NCBI GenBank assembly: GCA_018417955.1
Contig: JACTVC010000030.1
Location: 449,544-513,543, forward strand
Source: Laccaria trichodermophora
Lineage: Eukaryota; Basidiomycota; Agaricomycetes; Agaricales; Hydnangiaceae
Length of the DNA stretch: 64,000 nucleotides
Direction: 5' to 3'
The notes below the pieces were generated by a model. The model was not told where the DNA came from, made no database searches, and saw only the letters and a program-made list of their open reading frames with translations. The translations under genes and the position numbers were made by a program. Positions 23,168-33,426 of the stretch are shown here, piece by piece (positions within the stretch are counted from its first letter, which is position 1; each line of letters begins with the position of its first letter).

Positions 23168-26100
23168 ATGAGCGAAACGAATATTTTGCCGGGCGCTCAT
23201 GACTTTGTCGTGAGCGGTACAATCAACGCAGCCAGAATCGTGCGTAAATCAGTCAGGTCCTCATCGAGCAAGCTGATGGCATACATTTCTTGCAGATTAA
23301 CATCAATAACAACTTTGGCGACAGAGCGACATCCGACGCGGTCATTCCCCTTGTGCCAAACCCAAGCACTCGCTTCACAGGCCGGACGGAGATCATTGCA
23401 AAACTCAAGGAACATTTTTCTGTTAATCCCACTGATACGTCTCGGAAGAGAAAGTACTTTCTATTGCACGGGATGGGGGGTATTGGAAAGACTCAGATTT
23501 GCTTGAAATTTATTGAGGAGATGTCTAACCAGTGAGCACATTATAACATATACCTGACTATTTTTGTTGAAGGCCTACTTTTCCCAGTTTTTTTACTGTT
23601 TTCTGGATTGATGCTTCCTCTGCTGGCACCATTCTACAGGGGCTTAAGGGCCTTTGTTTGCTTCCTGAAGCTAAGTCTTACATGTTGGATGGCTCACCTG
23701 AGTCTGCTCTGCACTGGGTTGGCTCTTTGAAAGAGAACTTTGCAATGGTCTTTGATAATGCTGATGTTCTGTCTCCTGCTGAGTTGGAGGCATATTTTCC
23801 ACCTGGCCAGAGGGGAAACATTCTGATTACTAGTCGCAACTCTACCATGCAGTGCCTGATTTTGCCTGAGAATTCTCTTGAGGTGACAGAGATGGAAGAA
23901 AGTGAAGCTGTTTTGTTACTTTTGAGAGCTAGTTGTTTGAATTCTTCTGACATGGATTTGAAAGCAGAGGCTTCTAAGATTGTGAAGGAGCTTTGCTGCT
24001 TACCTCTTGCTATTGATCAGGCTGGTGCATTCATTGCTTCTGGAGCCACTAGCATCAGAGACTATCTTGATAAATATTTGCATCGTCGAGAAACATTGTT
24101 ATCACACTCAGAATTCACTGGAGCATCTAAATATAACAAAAGTGTCTATGGAACTTGGGAGTTGTCATACATGGAAATTCAAAAGAGGGCTGGATCTGAT
24201 GATTTTCACAAGGCTAGAGCAGCTGACAGTGCATTGTTTCTATTGGGATTGTTTCCATTTTGGCATCATGAGAGTATCAGTGAAGAAATTTTTTCTCATG
24301 CTGCTACTCAAAAAAACGAAACAGGCTCTCATCCTGACTTACCATTTGCACATTCTATCCTGGATTACAAATTGCTGCCTCTCAATAAGGATGGCACTTG
24401 GGATAATTTTATCTTTAAAGAAGGAGTTCGAGTCTTGCTATCTTTCTGCTTGATTAAGAAAAGCTCATCTGATAATGTGCATAGTATGCACCCACTAGTC
24501 CATGCATGGGGCATAGACAGGATGACTGTGAATGAAAGGCAAAAATGGTCTCTGATGGCATTTGCTACATTATCTGCTTCTCTACAGAATAATGAGAGTC
24601 AGTCTTATAGCTTCAGAAGGTCTTTAGTAACACATGTCAAAAAAAGTATACTGTATACCAACACTTACTTTGATGACACTTATGAAAAGTTTGGGTGGCT
24701 ACTAGATGAGCAAGGATATTCAAGTGAAGCAAAGAAGCTGAAAATCCAAGTTCTGGATGCCAGAAATAAAACTCTTGGAGAAGAACACCCAAAGACAATT
24801 TCAGCTATGGGAAGTCTTGCATCCACATACAGTCATCTGGGAAACTACACAGAAGCAGAGAAGCTTGAGATCAAAGTTCTGGATGCCAGAACCAAAATTC
24901 TTGGAGATGAACATATAGACACAATCTCTGCTATGGGGGATCTTGCACGTACATATAGTGATCTGGGAAAATATGTAGAAGCAGAGAAGCTGGAGATCCA
25001 TGTTCTGAATGCCAGCAAGAAAATTCTTGGGGAAAAACACCCACACACAATCTTATCCATGGGAAATCTGGCTTCCACATACAATAATCTTGGAAAATAT
25101 ACAGAAGCACAGCAGGTGCAGATCCAAGTTTTGGATGCTAGAAGGAAAATGCTTGGAGAAGAACACCCAGATACAATGTTAGTGATGGGGAATCTTGCAT
25201 ATACATACAGTGAATTGGGAAAGCATACAGAAGCAGAGAAGCTGCAAATCCAAGTTCTGCATTCCAGAATCAAAATTCTTGGAGAAGAACATCCAAACAC
25301 AATTTCAGCTATGGGACATCTTGCATCTACATATGGACATCTGGGAAAATACAGAGAAGCAGAGAAGCTTGAGATCCAAGTCCTGCATGCCAGCAGGAAA
25401 GTTCTTGGAGAAGAACATCCAGACACAATTTTAGCCATGGGAAATCTTGCAGCCACTTACAGTGATCTAAGAAAATATACAGAAGCACAGAAGCTAGAAA
25501 TTCAAGTCCTGCATGCCAGAAATAAAACTCTTGGACAAGAACACCCAGACACAATCTTAGCCATGGCAAATCTTGCATCCACATATAGTGATCTTGGAGA
25601 GTATACAGAAGCAGAGAAGCTTGAGATCCAAGTTCTGGATGCCAGAACCAAAATTCTTGGAGATGAACATATAGACACAATCTCTGCTATGGGAAATCTT
25701 GCAGCCACATACAGTGATCTAGGAAAACACACAGAAGCAGAGAAGCTGAAGATTCAAGTTCTGGATGCCAGCAACAAAATTCTTGGAGAAGAACACCCAC
25801 AGACAATCTTAGCTATGGGAAATTTTGCATGTACATACAGTGATTTGGGAAAATACACAGAAGCAGAGAAGCTGAACATCCAAGTTCTGGATGTGAGAAA
25901 GAAAACTTTTGGAGAAGAACACCCACACACAATAATAGCCATGGAAAATCTTGCATCCACATACAGTCATTTGGGAGAATACAAAGAAGCAGAGAAGTTG
26001 CAGATCCAAGTCCTGGATGCCAGAAAGAAAATTCTTGGAGAAGAACACCCAGACACAATCTCAACAATGGTAAATCTTGCATTCACATACAGTGAACTGC

Positions 26101-26713
26101 AAAAATACAAAGAAGTAGAGAAGTTGGAGATTCAAGTCCTGATGACCAGGAAGAAACTTCTTGGAGAAGAACACCCAGCCACAATGTTAGCTATAGTAAA
26201 TCTTGCATCCACATTCTGCAAATTGGGAAAATACAGTGAAGCAGTGAAGCTGCATAACAAAATTCTGAATACTGGCATCAAAGTTCTTGGAGAAGAAGAT
26301 CCAAATATTGCCATGGCCCTGGGAAAATCAAGAGAAATTCAGAGGGCCATTCAATCTTTGGAAGTAGATCATGCAGAGGACCAAGCTTTCAATGCAAGTT
26401 ACAGAGTTTCTGTCACACAGGATATGGAAGAAGAGAATAAAGACACTGGAGTTCCACATACCAGCAATAGAGTTCTGGGAGAAGATGACTCTGATGCAGT
26501 AGGGGCTCCAGCAAATCTTCCCAGTGTCCATGATAGAAGAATTCATTCTCAAAAGAAAGGTATTTGGCCAGCATGCTACTTATTTTTACCTATTTTTGAT
26601 GCTTATATTTCCAAGGTCACCTCTTTTCCAATATTGGGAAGAGAATTTCAAATTTTAAACCTAAAGCATTGATTGGGATTCATAAGAAGAGAGGTGATGC
26701 AGCTCACTCCTGA
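23168..26713 (+). CDS. NB-ARC-TPR STAND receptor NLR2
   Basis: Exons 23168-23239, 23296-23531, 23588-26559 and 26616-26713 join to 1125 residues, with the same splice positions as NLR1. The NB part carries GMGGIGKT, FAMVFDNAD, GNILITSRN, LPLAIDQAGAF and MHPLVHAW. Twelve full 42-residue TPR units (24771-26282) and one degenerate unit follow, then an acidic GEDDSDAVGAP linker and a basic C-terminal exon (GIHKKRGD). The NB half is close to NLR1 but the repeats differ in number and order. Compared with NLR3 the protein differs at roughly 25-30 positions along its length, several inside TPR helices. Likely cytosolic ligand-gated switch of innate or self/non-self recognition; ligand unknown. Divergent from kinase copy A2. 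Confidence 0.85.
24771..26405 (+). repeat. 126-bp tandem TPR coding repeats of NLR2
   Basis: Twelve complete units (24771-26282) plus a degenerate unit. Two units (2 and 8) share the unusual ILGDEHIDTISAMG start, suggesting a copied block, though units here are more diverged from each other than in NLR1. Confidence 0.9.
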
Positions 26714-26992
26714 TGACTCCTTACTGTGTGATTTCAAACCAGGGGTATTTTTCCATGTTTTCTACTCTGACACATGACTAAAACACAGTTTATGTAGATA
26801 TCACCTCACAACCCAACATATTCCAACATACTCACAAATGCTTTGCAACTATGCTGTACCTGCCCCTTTTCTTTACTTTTTACTTTCTTTTTTCTTTTTT
26901 CTTTACATGTAACACTCATTCAGCTGTGCAACACCAGTCCATAGTAGCTCAGTTAAAAAGAGGTCACAAGTTGGAAAGTAAGAATAATATTA
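26714..26992. other. NLR2 3' flank, no gene seen
   Basis: Probable 3' UTR and flank, nearly identical to 41661-41938 behind NLR3, with a T-rich CTTTTTTCTTT tract near 26885. No gene. Confidence 0.4.
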
Positions 26993-27498
26993 CAGTTGTT
27001 TGCATAATGCCTTGCACAACGGATTTTTCAAAACATATTTGGTCTTGTTTGAACAGGATCCAAAATGTCACTCAACCCATTTTTGGGTGCCTTGAGCCCA
27101 ACAGCCTGTAGTCAATGGTGCAAAGGCTGCAGCCAATGAGGTCCATCATCTGTTGTGGATGCCTCCCCTCATTGTGCAAAGCCAGGATGTGCTCACACAC
27201 ACCTTCTGAGATGTGGGGCACTGGATGTGTTGCCAGTGCAATTTGACAATCACATCATTACCTACAAACCCCTTTGCAAGAACAACATGTTGCTGTTGTG
27301 GCCTCAATATTGGTAATACTGACTACCTTACATCCTTGTTGAATAACAGCCAAAGGCCCAAAGATGCCCACTGTAAGCTGAGTATAGTGGCAGGCCTCGT
27401 GCACAGGTGTGCAACAAGTGTGACGAAAATCATGCTACCCAACACAACCAAACAGGTTTTTGAAAAATGCGTTGTGCAAAGCATTATGCAAATAACTG
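26993..27498. mobile_element. Tc1/mariner-type MITE inserted behind NLR2
   Basis: The 506-bp element begins CAGTTGTTTGCATAATGC and ends GCATTATGCAAATAACTG, terminal inverted repeats of about 40 bp with few mismatches. The flanks are TA on both sides. The paralogous flank of NLR3 near 41935 has the uninterrupted string AATATTATATTCTAC, exactly one TA where the element sits here. TA duplication and CAGT-type ends fit Tc1/mariner elements. No transposase is encoded. Confidence 0.85.
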
Positions 27499-27698
27499 TA
27501 TATTCTGCATTCAATAATATTGTCCAAGAACTTATGCAAATCATTGTAATAAACTTGAAAATTTGGTAACTTGATAAGACTGCTGACTTTCACCTTTGGC
27601 TGTACCTGAATGTCTTTTGGTGCTGAAATGGTACAAGTTGACTTCAAAGACAAAGAGGCAAAGAAGATGACAACTAAAAGGTTTCTCTGCCCAAAAAC

Positions 27699-28714
27699 CA
27701 AGGGGGTCTTAGGATTCCAAAGTCTGACCGGGGGTTGGGTAGGTAGGTTGGCCACAGGCCCAGAAAAAAAAAAAAAGGAACCCTCTACAAAAGTATCTCA
27801 AAACAGGCCTTGAAGGCCATACCTTGCAGGTTTGCAGTGCCAATACACTCCAGAACATGTAGATCAGCCAGAATTCAATGATATTCAAGTGTTATATAAT
27901 ACTCCTTTAATCTTATCTAATCATAAATTGGCATCGCAAGAACTCGAGAACGACTCGGACAAGTGGGGATCGAGTGGCACTGGCTCTGAAGCAGAAGAAC
28001 AAACCTCAGAATTGGAAGAAGGTGAGATGGGCGTGACAGGAAACGCAAAGTTTGCAGACAAACGCGATGTCGAGATTGTGGGAGTAGTAATTGAAAGTGG
28101 GAAGATTGTGGTAACAGACATGGCAACAAATGTCACCACTGACGACGTGGGCTCGGAGAAGGACAGAGTGAGTATGACCTAAACTTAGCTGAATGTGCAC
28201 TCACACAATATTTAGTGCCCTGTTCTTGAGCTGCCGTTGGAGACCACTTCAAGCGCCTGCAATGTCAGCGACACTGTAATAGCCGCAAATACTACCAACT
28301 CAGAAGAAAGTGGCTGTTCTAAATGAAAACGCATCCCAAGGCAGATGCCAGCCTTGAACGGATGCCTGTGTGGAGTGGTGGTGGACTCACATTCGGATGG
28401 GGTTGTTGAATGTAAGAGGCTTGGCTGTGAAACACAACAGGTAAGTATATGTTCCATCCAGCTGAGGTTACAAGTTACTCACCTATATGCCAATATCACC
28501 TATGTTGCATATCATTGGAAATTGTTCCACAAAACTGGGTTTGCGAGGCTTGTGAGGCATCTGGCACTGGTAGAGGAACAAAGCGATCATGATGATGACA
28601 TCATATTACCATATATAGAAACGTGCCTGATTACGTAGGTAGGTAGGTCAAGGTAGTAAGGCTTAAAAAAAAAATCGACCCCAGGTCCATTTTTTAAATC
28701 CTAAGACCCCCTTG
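27699..28714. mobile_element. hAT-type element with Cys-rich finger remnant
   Basis: The element starts CAAGGGGGTCTTAGGATT and ends AATCCTAAGACCCCCTTG, flanked by an exact 8-bp duplication CCAAAAAC (27691-27698 and 28715-28722). The equivalent site in module 3 (near 42148) reads GCCCAAAAACTAG without an insert. Inside, two plus-strand frames (27832-28182 acidic; 28345-28440 with CLCGVVVD and ECKRLGCETQ) look like pieces of a transposon protein with a PHD-like Cys cluster. No intact transposase is seen. Confidence 0.8.
28345..28440 (+). pseudogene. PHD-like cysteine cluster fragment in hAT-type element
   Basis: The frame reads CLCG, then about 12 residues on, ECKRLGCET, the Cys spacing seen at the start of PHD-like fingers in proteins of Agaricomycete DNA transposons. 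A GTAAGT donor follows at 28441. The expected downstream Cys/His partners were not found in the following sequence, so it is probably a remnant. Confidence 0.35.
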
Positions 28715-28724
28715 CCAAAAACTA

Positions 28725-30309
28725 CACCGCCAAATGTTCAAAATGCTGATGGCATCTGGCACGAATCTCTGCTTGACAGGTTTTTGATGGAGGTTGCCTC
28801 GGCATGGATGCCAGGTGTGTCAGAGCTTGGGGCGTAAATGTTAGCCCCAGCGGCTCGACAGCTGACCCACAGGTTTCTGACTCTTCTTGGGGAGACATTT
28901 ACCGCCAACTTTCTTTGGGTAACAAAATAGTGTAGTTAAAATACAAATTAATCATAAGAGAGTAATAAAATGATACAATGAGCACTCTCAAGCTCTTACA
29001 GGTGGAAAAATTGGGGGAATTTGAGCTCAATGTGAAAAGGCCCATGCGACAAGCTCTCAAAAATTCTTCTTAAGTTGTTTAAACTCCGCGCCATGTTTGG
29101 TTATTTCCAAACTTCAACCAGAACCAAACTCACTTTCTTCTTCACCACAACTGTCTCCCCTTTGCCCCCATCCTTGTTCCTAAACCCTGTGTTTCTGTTA
29201 CCCAGTGGTCTGTGTCTTCGTGTAAACTCTTTCATGTTGCTGCTTTGGTTGTCCTTGCTCCCTACCTGTGCGCCTGTGCACGGCCATGTTACGCTTTGGG
29301 CTTTTGTTTCCACCCATTGCCCCTTTCACCATCATCAGATGAACGGCGATGAGGGCCATCACCACATCAACAAACACTGTCGAGGGCCAATAACCACCAC
29401 CACTTCAAGAATGAGGGCCCACCAGCATCACCGTCAATGAACGACGACGAGCACCGACCTTGACCCCCGTCAATGAGGGGTGACAAGCGCCCATGATTAT
29501 CAGCGAATCACGTCGAACATGCACCACGGTTCACCACCATTGACGAACAAATACAAGAGCCCACGACACCATCCATGAACGGAGACAAGTGCTCACAACC
29601 ACCATTAACCAACAGCCCGCCACCTACAGCAACGAAGGCCCGGCATTGCCATCAACAAACGGCTACCAGGGCCTGCAACTACCATTATCTCCAATGAGGG
29701 CCCAGCACCCGTCAACAAACAGCGACCACCACCACGAAGCACGTCGAACACCCACCTCCACAAATCACATCGAGTAAAATCGGCTTGCTCGACACCACCA
29801 CAAATAGTGCCCACGAACACTCCTACGTATGGTCCTGCATCAGTGGGGTAACCAGTGTGTCGACCATGTAATTAACCACAGCTCTCTGTTCTTTACATGT
29901 GGGTGAGCCAGGTCCATTAGGTAGTAGATAGAGTAGTTAACCCTTGTGTTCCTCCTTGTCAAATACAATCTATTCTTTTGTTTATGTTTTCATTTATCGT
30001 GGTGAAGCATATTAAAAGAGAAATACAAAAGATGTGCTTCTAGCTGCAAGAGATGACAGAAAACATGAACCAGCCATGTTGACCCTCAGCTGGGTTGAAG
30101 GCCACTGGATTTCCGCCAATGGCCTTTGTGCCCCAGCTGTCCCCAATGTTTGATCAAAACATCAAGGCAACATCAACCTGGCAACATGATGCTATTAGTC
30201 GTTTTTCAACTCTTGGGAAATGTTACATCAGCATGTCTGACAGGTGGTGTGGGCTTGGGATCAGGCCCTGGCTTCCAGGTCTCTCACACATTTTTGTCAA
30301 TTGCCGGTG
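28725..30309. mobile_element. CACCG-ended TIR element with TA duplication
   Basis: The segment starts CACCGCCAAATG and ends CAATTGCCGGTG (10 of 12 positions complementary) and is flanked by TA on both sides. The empty site in module 3 reads AAAAACTAGC, matching removal of the segment plus one TA. Ends of the CACTA/EnSpm kind are the nearest comparison, but the short terminal repeat leaves the superfamily open. The interior is non-coding as far as I can see and includes a degenerate minisatellite at about 29335-29800. Confidence 0.6.
29335..29800. repeat. Degenerate minisatellite
   Basis: Diverged repeats of about 40-60 bp with the recurring strings CAATGAACGACGACGAGC, CAATGAGGG and AGTGCTCACAACCACCATT. 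It lies wholly within the CACCG-ended element. Confidence 0.5.
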
Positions 30310-30329
30310 TAGCATGGCATGTGTATTCC

Positions 30330-30830
30330 CAAACATATACAAAGAGTACAATATGCAAACCACAACTAGATCAAAAGCACACTGCATTGGTATTTAGAAG
30401 GCCCTTCAGTGAAGGAACCTGGCAGATAACAATGAAGAAGGAAGCCCACAGCAGCAGATTAGAATGCCCTTCAGGGCAAGAGACAAGACAAGGACTCTGA
30501 GGTGAGAACAACTGAAGAACAGGAATCCACAACAGCGAGTGACCGCACTTCAGGACGACAGGTGGGATTTGGTCGAGCAAGAACACCCGACGAAAGATGG
30601 TGAAGTCCACAGCAGCGAGCGACCGCACTTCAGGGGTTCAAGAAAAAAGATTGATTAAAGCGAAAAGATTCAACGGATGCGATGGTGAAAACCAACAGCA
30701 GCGGATGGACATGTACATAGAAGGAGGTAAAAGGTTTCGTCAAGCAAGAACACCTGACGAACGACAGTGATGCCCATAGCAGCGAGTGACCACGCTTACA
30801 GTTCATCTTGCAGTCCCCATTTAGGCGCTC
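30330..30830. repeat. NLR-downstream repeat, copy 2
   Basis: Same repeat family as 13090-13590, here with CACAGCAGCGAGCGACCGCAC and AAGCAAGAACACCTGACGAA units. It continues the flank interrupted by the three insertions at 26993-30309. Confidence 0.6.
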
Positions 30831-30839
30831 AAGCAGCCT

Positions 30840-31840
30840 GGACTTTCCTACCTGCCTGATTACCGCGTTTTTGGTTCTTCGCCTTCTTCTTTTTTCGGTG
30901 GGTGATGGAAGACTGGTCGGGAGAGGAGAGCGTGCACTCGAGATTGGGCTGGATGGAGGGTGAGGTGTTGAGGCGGAATTGGATGGAGACCGGGCCGTCA
31001 AGGGTCGCAGAAAGTGGTTGGCGTTTTCAGGACTGGACACGAAGGGCGCGTTGTCCAGTGGGATAGAGGGGAGGTTGCCCAGTCGGACAAATGGAAAGTC
31101 CTCTAATTGTGTGGGGAAGATTGCGGAGATTGCAACTTGTTGAGGGACGTGGATCGAGGGTTGTTATCGGCATGGAAGGCTGAGGCAGCTTGCAGATAGG
31201 CGGAGGAGGGGAGCCTACAGTGACTGTTTCTGCTGCAAACCGAAGACGACAGGTATGAGGAGCGATGTCGTCTGGACGCGCCAGGCGGGGATGGTTGGCA
31301 TCCGTAGTTACATTCCAGTGCATGTGAACAGCGGGGGACAGGCATCCGAACGGTTGGGCCCTTTGTCGAATCTGCGAGCCAGCCGTGATGTCTTGTATTG
31401 TTGAGAGAGAGTGCGTGTTGCGGGACGGGCGAGCGTTATCGTGTTAGATCTCTTCGAGGGTGCCGACGGACTGACCGGATACGAAGAAAGGGCATGCTGG
31501 GAGGCAGGAAGCATGACATCCTGCGCGACCTTCGTTTTCTGTGAGACGAAACTCGAGCATCTCGATCGCTGGTGCGTTTTACGACCATATGGGGCGTCGT
31601 GCTTCCTCGACGGCGTTGTATAGTTGGAGGAGCGATCGTCAGCGAGCTTGATTTTCCCGGACTTTGAGATGGTATTAGATTTGGCTGTGAGGACTGGGCG
31701 TGACTCGTGGCCAAAGTCGCAACATTGGACTGCGCAACGCGCGGGTTGTGTCTCCAGCAGGGAGGCTGGGATGGGTGTACGGGTGCTTGAACCATTGGTA
31801 CGGCTAGTGGACGAGACCCGAAAGGCACGTGAGGGGAGGA
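30840..31840 (-). repeat. Dispersed module repeat, copy in module 3
   Basis: Homologous to 14990-16100 and 42900-43830. A 282-codon minus-strand frame (32156-31308) spans it, but its residue composition (Ser, Arg, Pro, Thr) and the frame breaks in the other copies suggest it is not a maintained protein. Confidence 0.45.
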
Positions 31841-32143
31841 GGAGGGGTAGATGGGTTATAAGCGGATGAGAGACGGCCTTGCCGTATGTCGGGCAGTGAA
31901 CGTAGGCTGTTGGTGGGATTGAGGTTGAGACGGATGAGGTGGAGAGACGGGGGGAGGGGGAGAAGCGGCATTCATGGACCAGTAGACCCGAGAAACGGCC
32001 TTTAAAGGGTCGATGGAGGGAATGCCCTCGAGTGAGAGGTTCATTCCGTTTGCTCGTGCGGCTGTCGATAAGTTCTGCGATTCCGCGGGCGGGGTGCGGT
32101 CTGCTAAGTGGTGGTGCAATCGGAAGTGGTTCGTCATCGCCAT
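31841..32143 (-). pseudogene. Type C Nik1-type kinase N-terminus, internally deleted, copy C3
   Basis: From the ATG at 32143 the frame starts MAMTNHFRLH, matching the first residues of the kinase family, then jumps directly to [20 protein letters not shown], which belongs to exon 2. The rest of exon 1 and intron 1 have been deleted. The frame then continues through a Ser/Pro-rich part and ends without any HAMP unit. Confidence 0.6.
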
Positions 32144-32149
32144 GGACAT

Positions 32150-32800
32150 TATTCACTGAGATGGTGGTGGTTGGGAGTAGACATAGAGTTGGTATGCGCG
32201 TGACACCTTCGTATTCGATTTCTCACCCTCGATTGGACTAGGATTACATTCACTCCTGGTCCTTGTATATTTCGTACTATCCAGGTACGTAGTCGGAAAC
32301 CTCTGAGGATAAAGCTACTTTGATGACGATCCCGATAGATTTTCATATCCGTTTAGCGCCAAAATTTTGCAAATATAGACGCGCAAAGATTCATTCACCA
32401 GAAATTTCAATCAAGTATGTACCACCGACGAAACCAAAATTCAGCTTGCTCTCAGTATCTGTTGGCCTCTTCTCGGACCATGGTTGAAGTTCTTTTACCC
32501 TCACTCCACGCACGATCCAAAAGACTACCCCGCATGACCAGAGTCCCAAACTTGGACTTTGACGCCGTAGAGCGCTTCTACCTTTGGGTTTGTTCCAAAT
32601 TCCGGGGTGGAGAGTTCTTAATCGAGATGCAGCATTCTTCAACCCATGCGATGTAAATTCGACAATCGATTGACGATCATCGGGTCCGAAGAAGACAAGG
32701 ACGTGGGCTAGTAACCTATATCGCAAAGACCGCAACGCCATACCAGCCAGTCTTCTCAGTCTGCCACGTCGTAGTTGGACCTGGTGGTGTTGAATAGCGG
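32150..32800. repeat. Upstream region of type C kinase fragment, module 3
   Basis: Homologous to 2530-3060 and 44520-45110. It holds the TTTAGCGCCAAAA and AGACGCGCAAAG strings at about 32354-32387. No gene is supported. Confidence 0.5.
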
Positions 32801-32809
32801 CCGAGTTAG

Positions 32810-33119
32810 ATGAGGAGGGAGATGGGATTCATATGGAAGAAGTCTGACTCGGAGGTGGACAGTGGCGTTTTGGTGGTGCATGATGGTAAGTTGCAAGAGT
32901 TCAAAATTTAAACCTTCGGGCCACCTGACTTGTGCAAACTTTCCCTTCATAAATTGCAGACCCGCAATCTACAACCAGCCTCGGCAGACGAGCGCGCCGA
33001 CCGATAGCATTGGGCCGTGCTCGTGTTTCAAGACCCTCCGTGAAAGGTACATCCTCGTCGATTCTTTGAATCCTTCTAAACGAATTACTAACCGTATGTA
33101 TTGATCAGACCGAACATAG
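32810..33119 (+). CDS. Possible spliced 58-residue gene tail, copy 3
   Basis: Exons 32810-32885, 32960-33046 and 33109-33119 give the same three-exon frame and stop as the copy at 3108-3417, with splice signals GTAAGT/TTGCAG and GTACAT/GATCAG kept. Coding differences between the two copies leave the frame open. No family recognised. A truncated third copy begins near 45140 but lacks the later exons. Confidence 0.3.
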
Positions 33120-33426
33120 GAAACAGACAGTTAGCCTACTCCGAATGGTAAACACGTCCATCTGTCAGAACGGGGACGGAAGATCACCAGTCGAACCTAC
33201 GTCCGCCGAACGTCCCACCCAGGGACTCGGAAGAGTCGTTCGCGAAGAACGCCATGCACCCAGTCAATCTTCCTGCTTCTGCGACCTGGCGCAAAAGCAA
33301 AAAGCTCAAACACCCTGGAAAAGAAGAAAGGTCGTCCCATATGGGATCAAGAAGTTGCTTCATAACACGTCCCCCTTTCCTTTGCACCACGCACGCTTTA
33401 CCGCTCCAGCGAAGAAAGAAGCTCAC

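Noticed and set aside
31308..32156. 282-codon minus-strand frame
   Set aside because: It spans a dispersed repeat and a kinase remnant in the wrong frame, and is broken in the other module copies.
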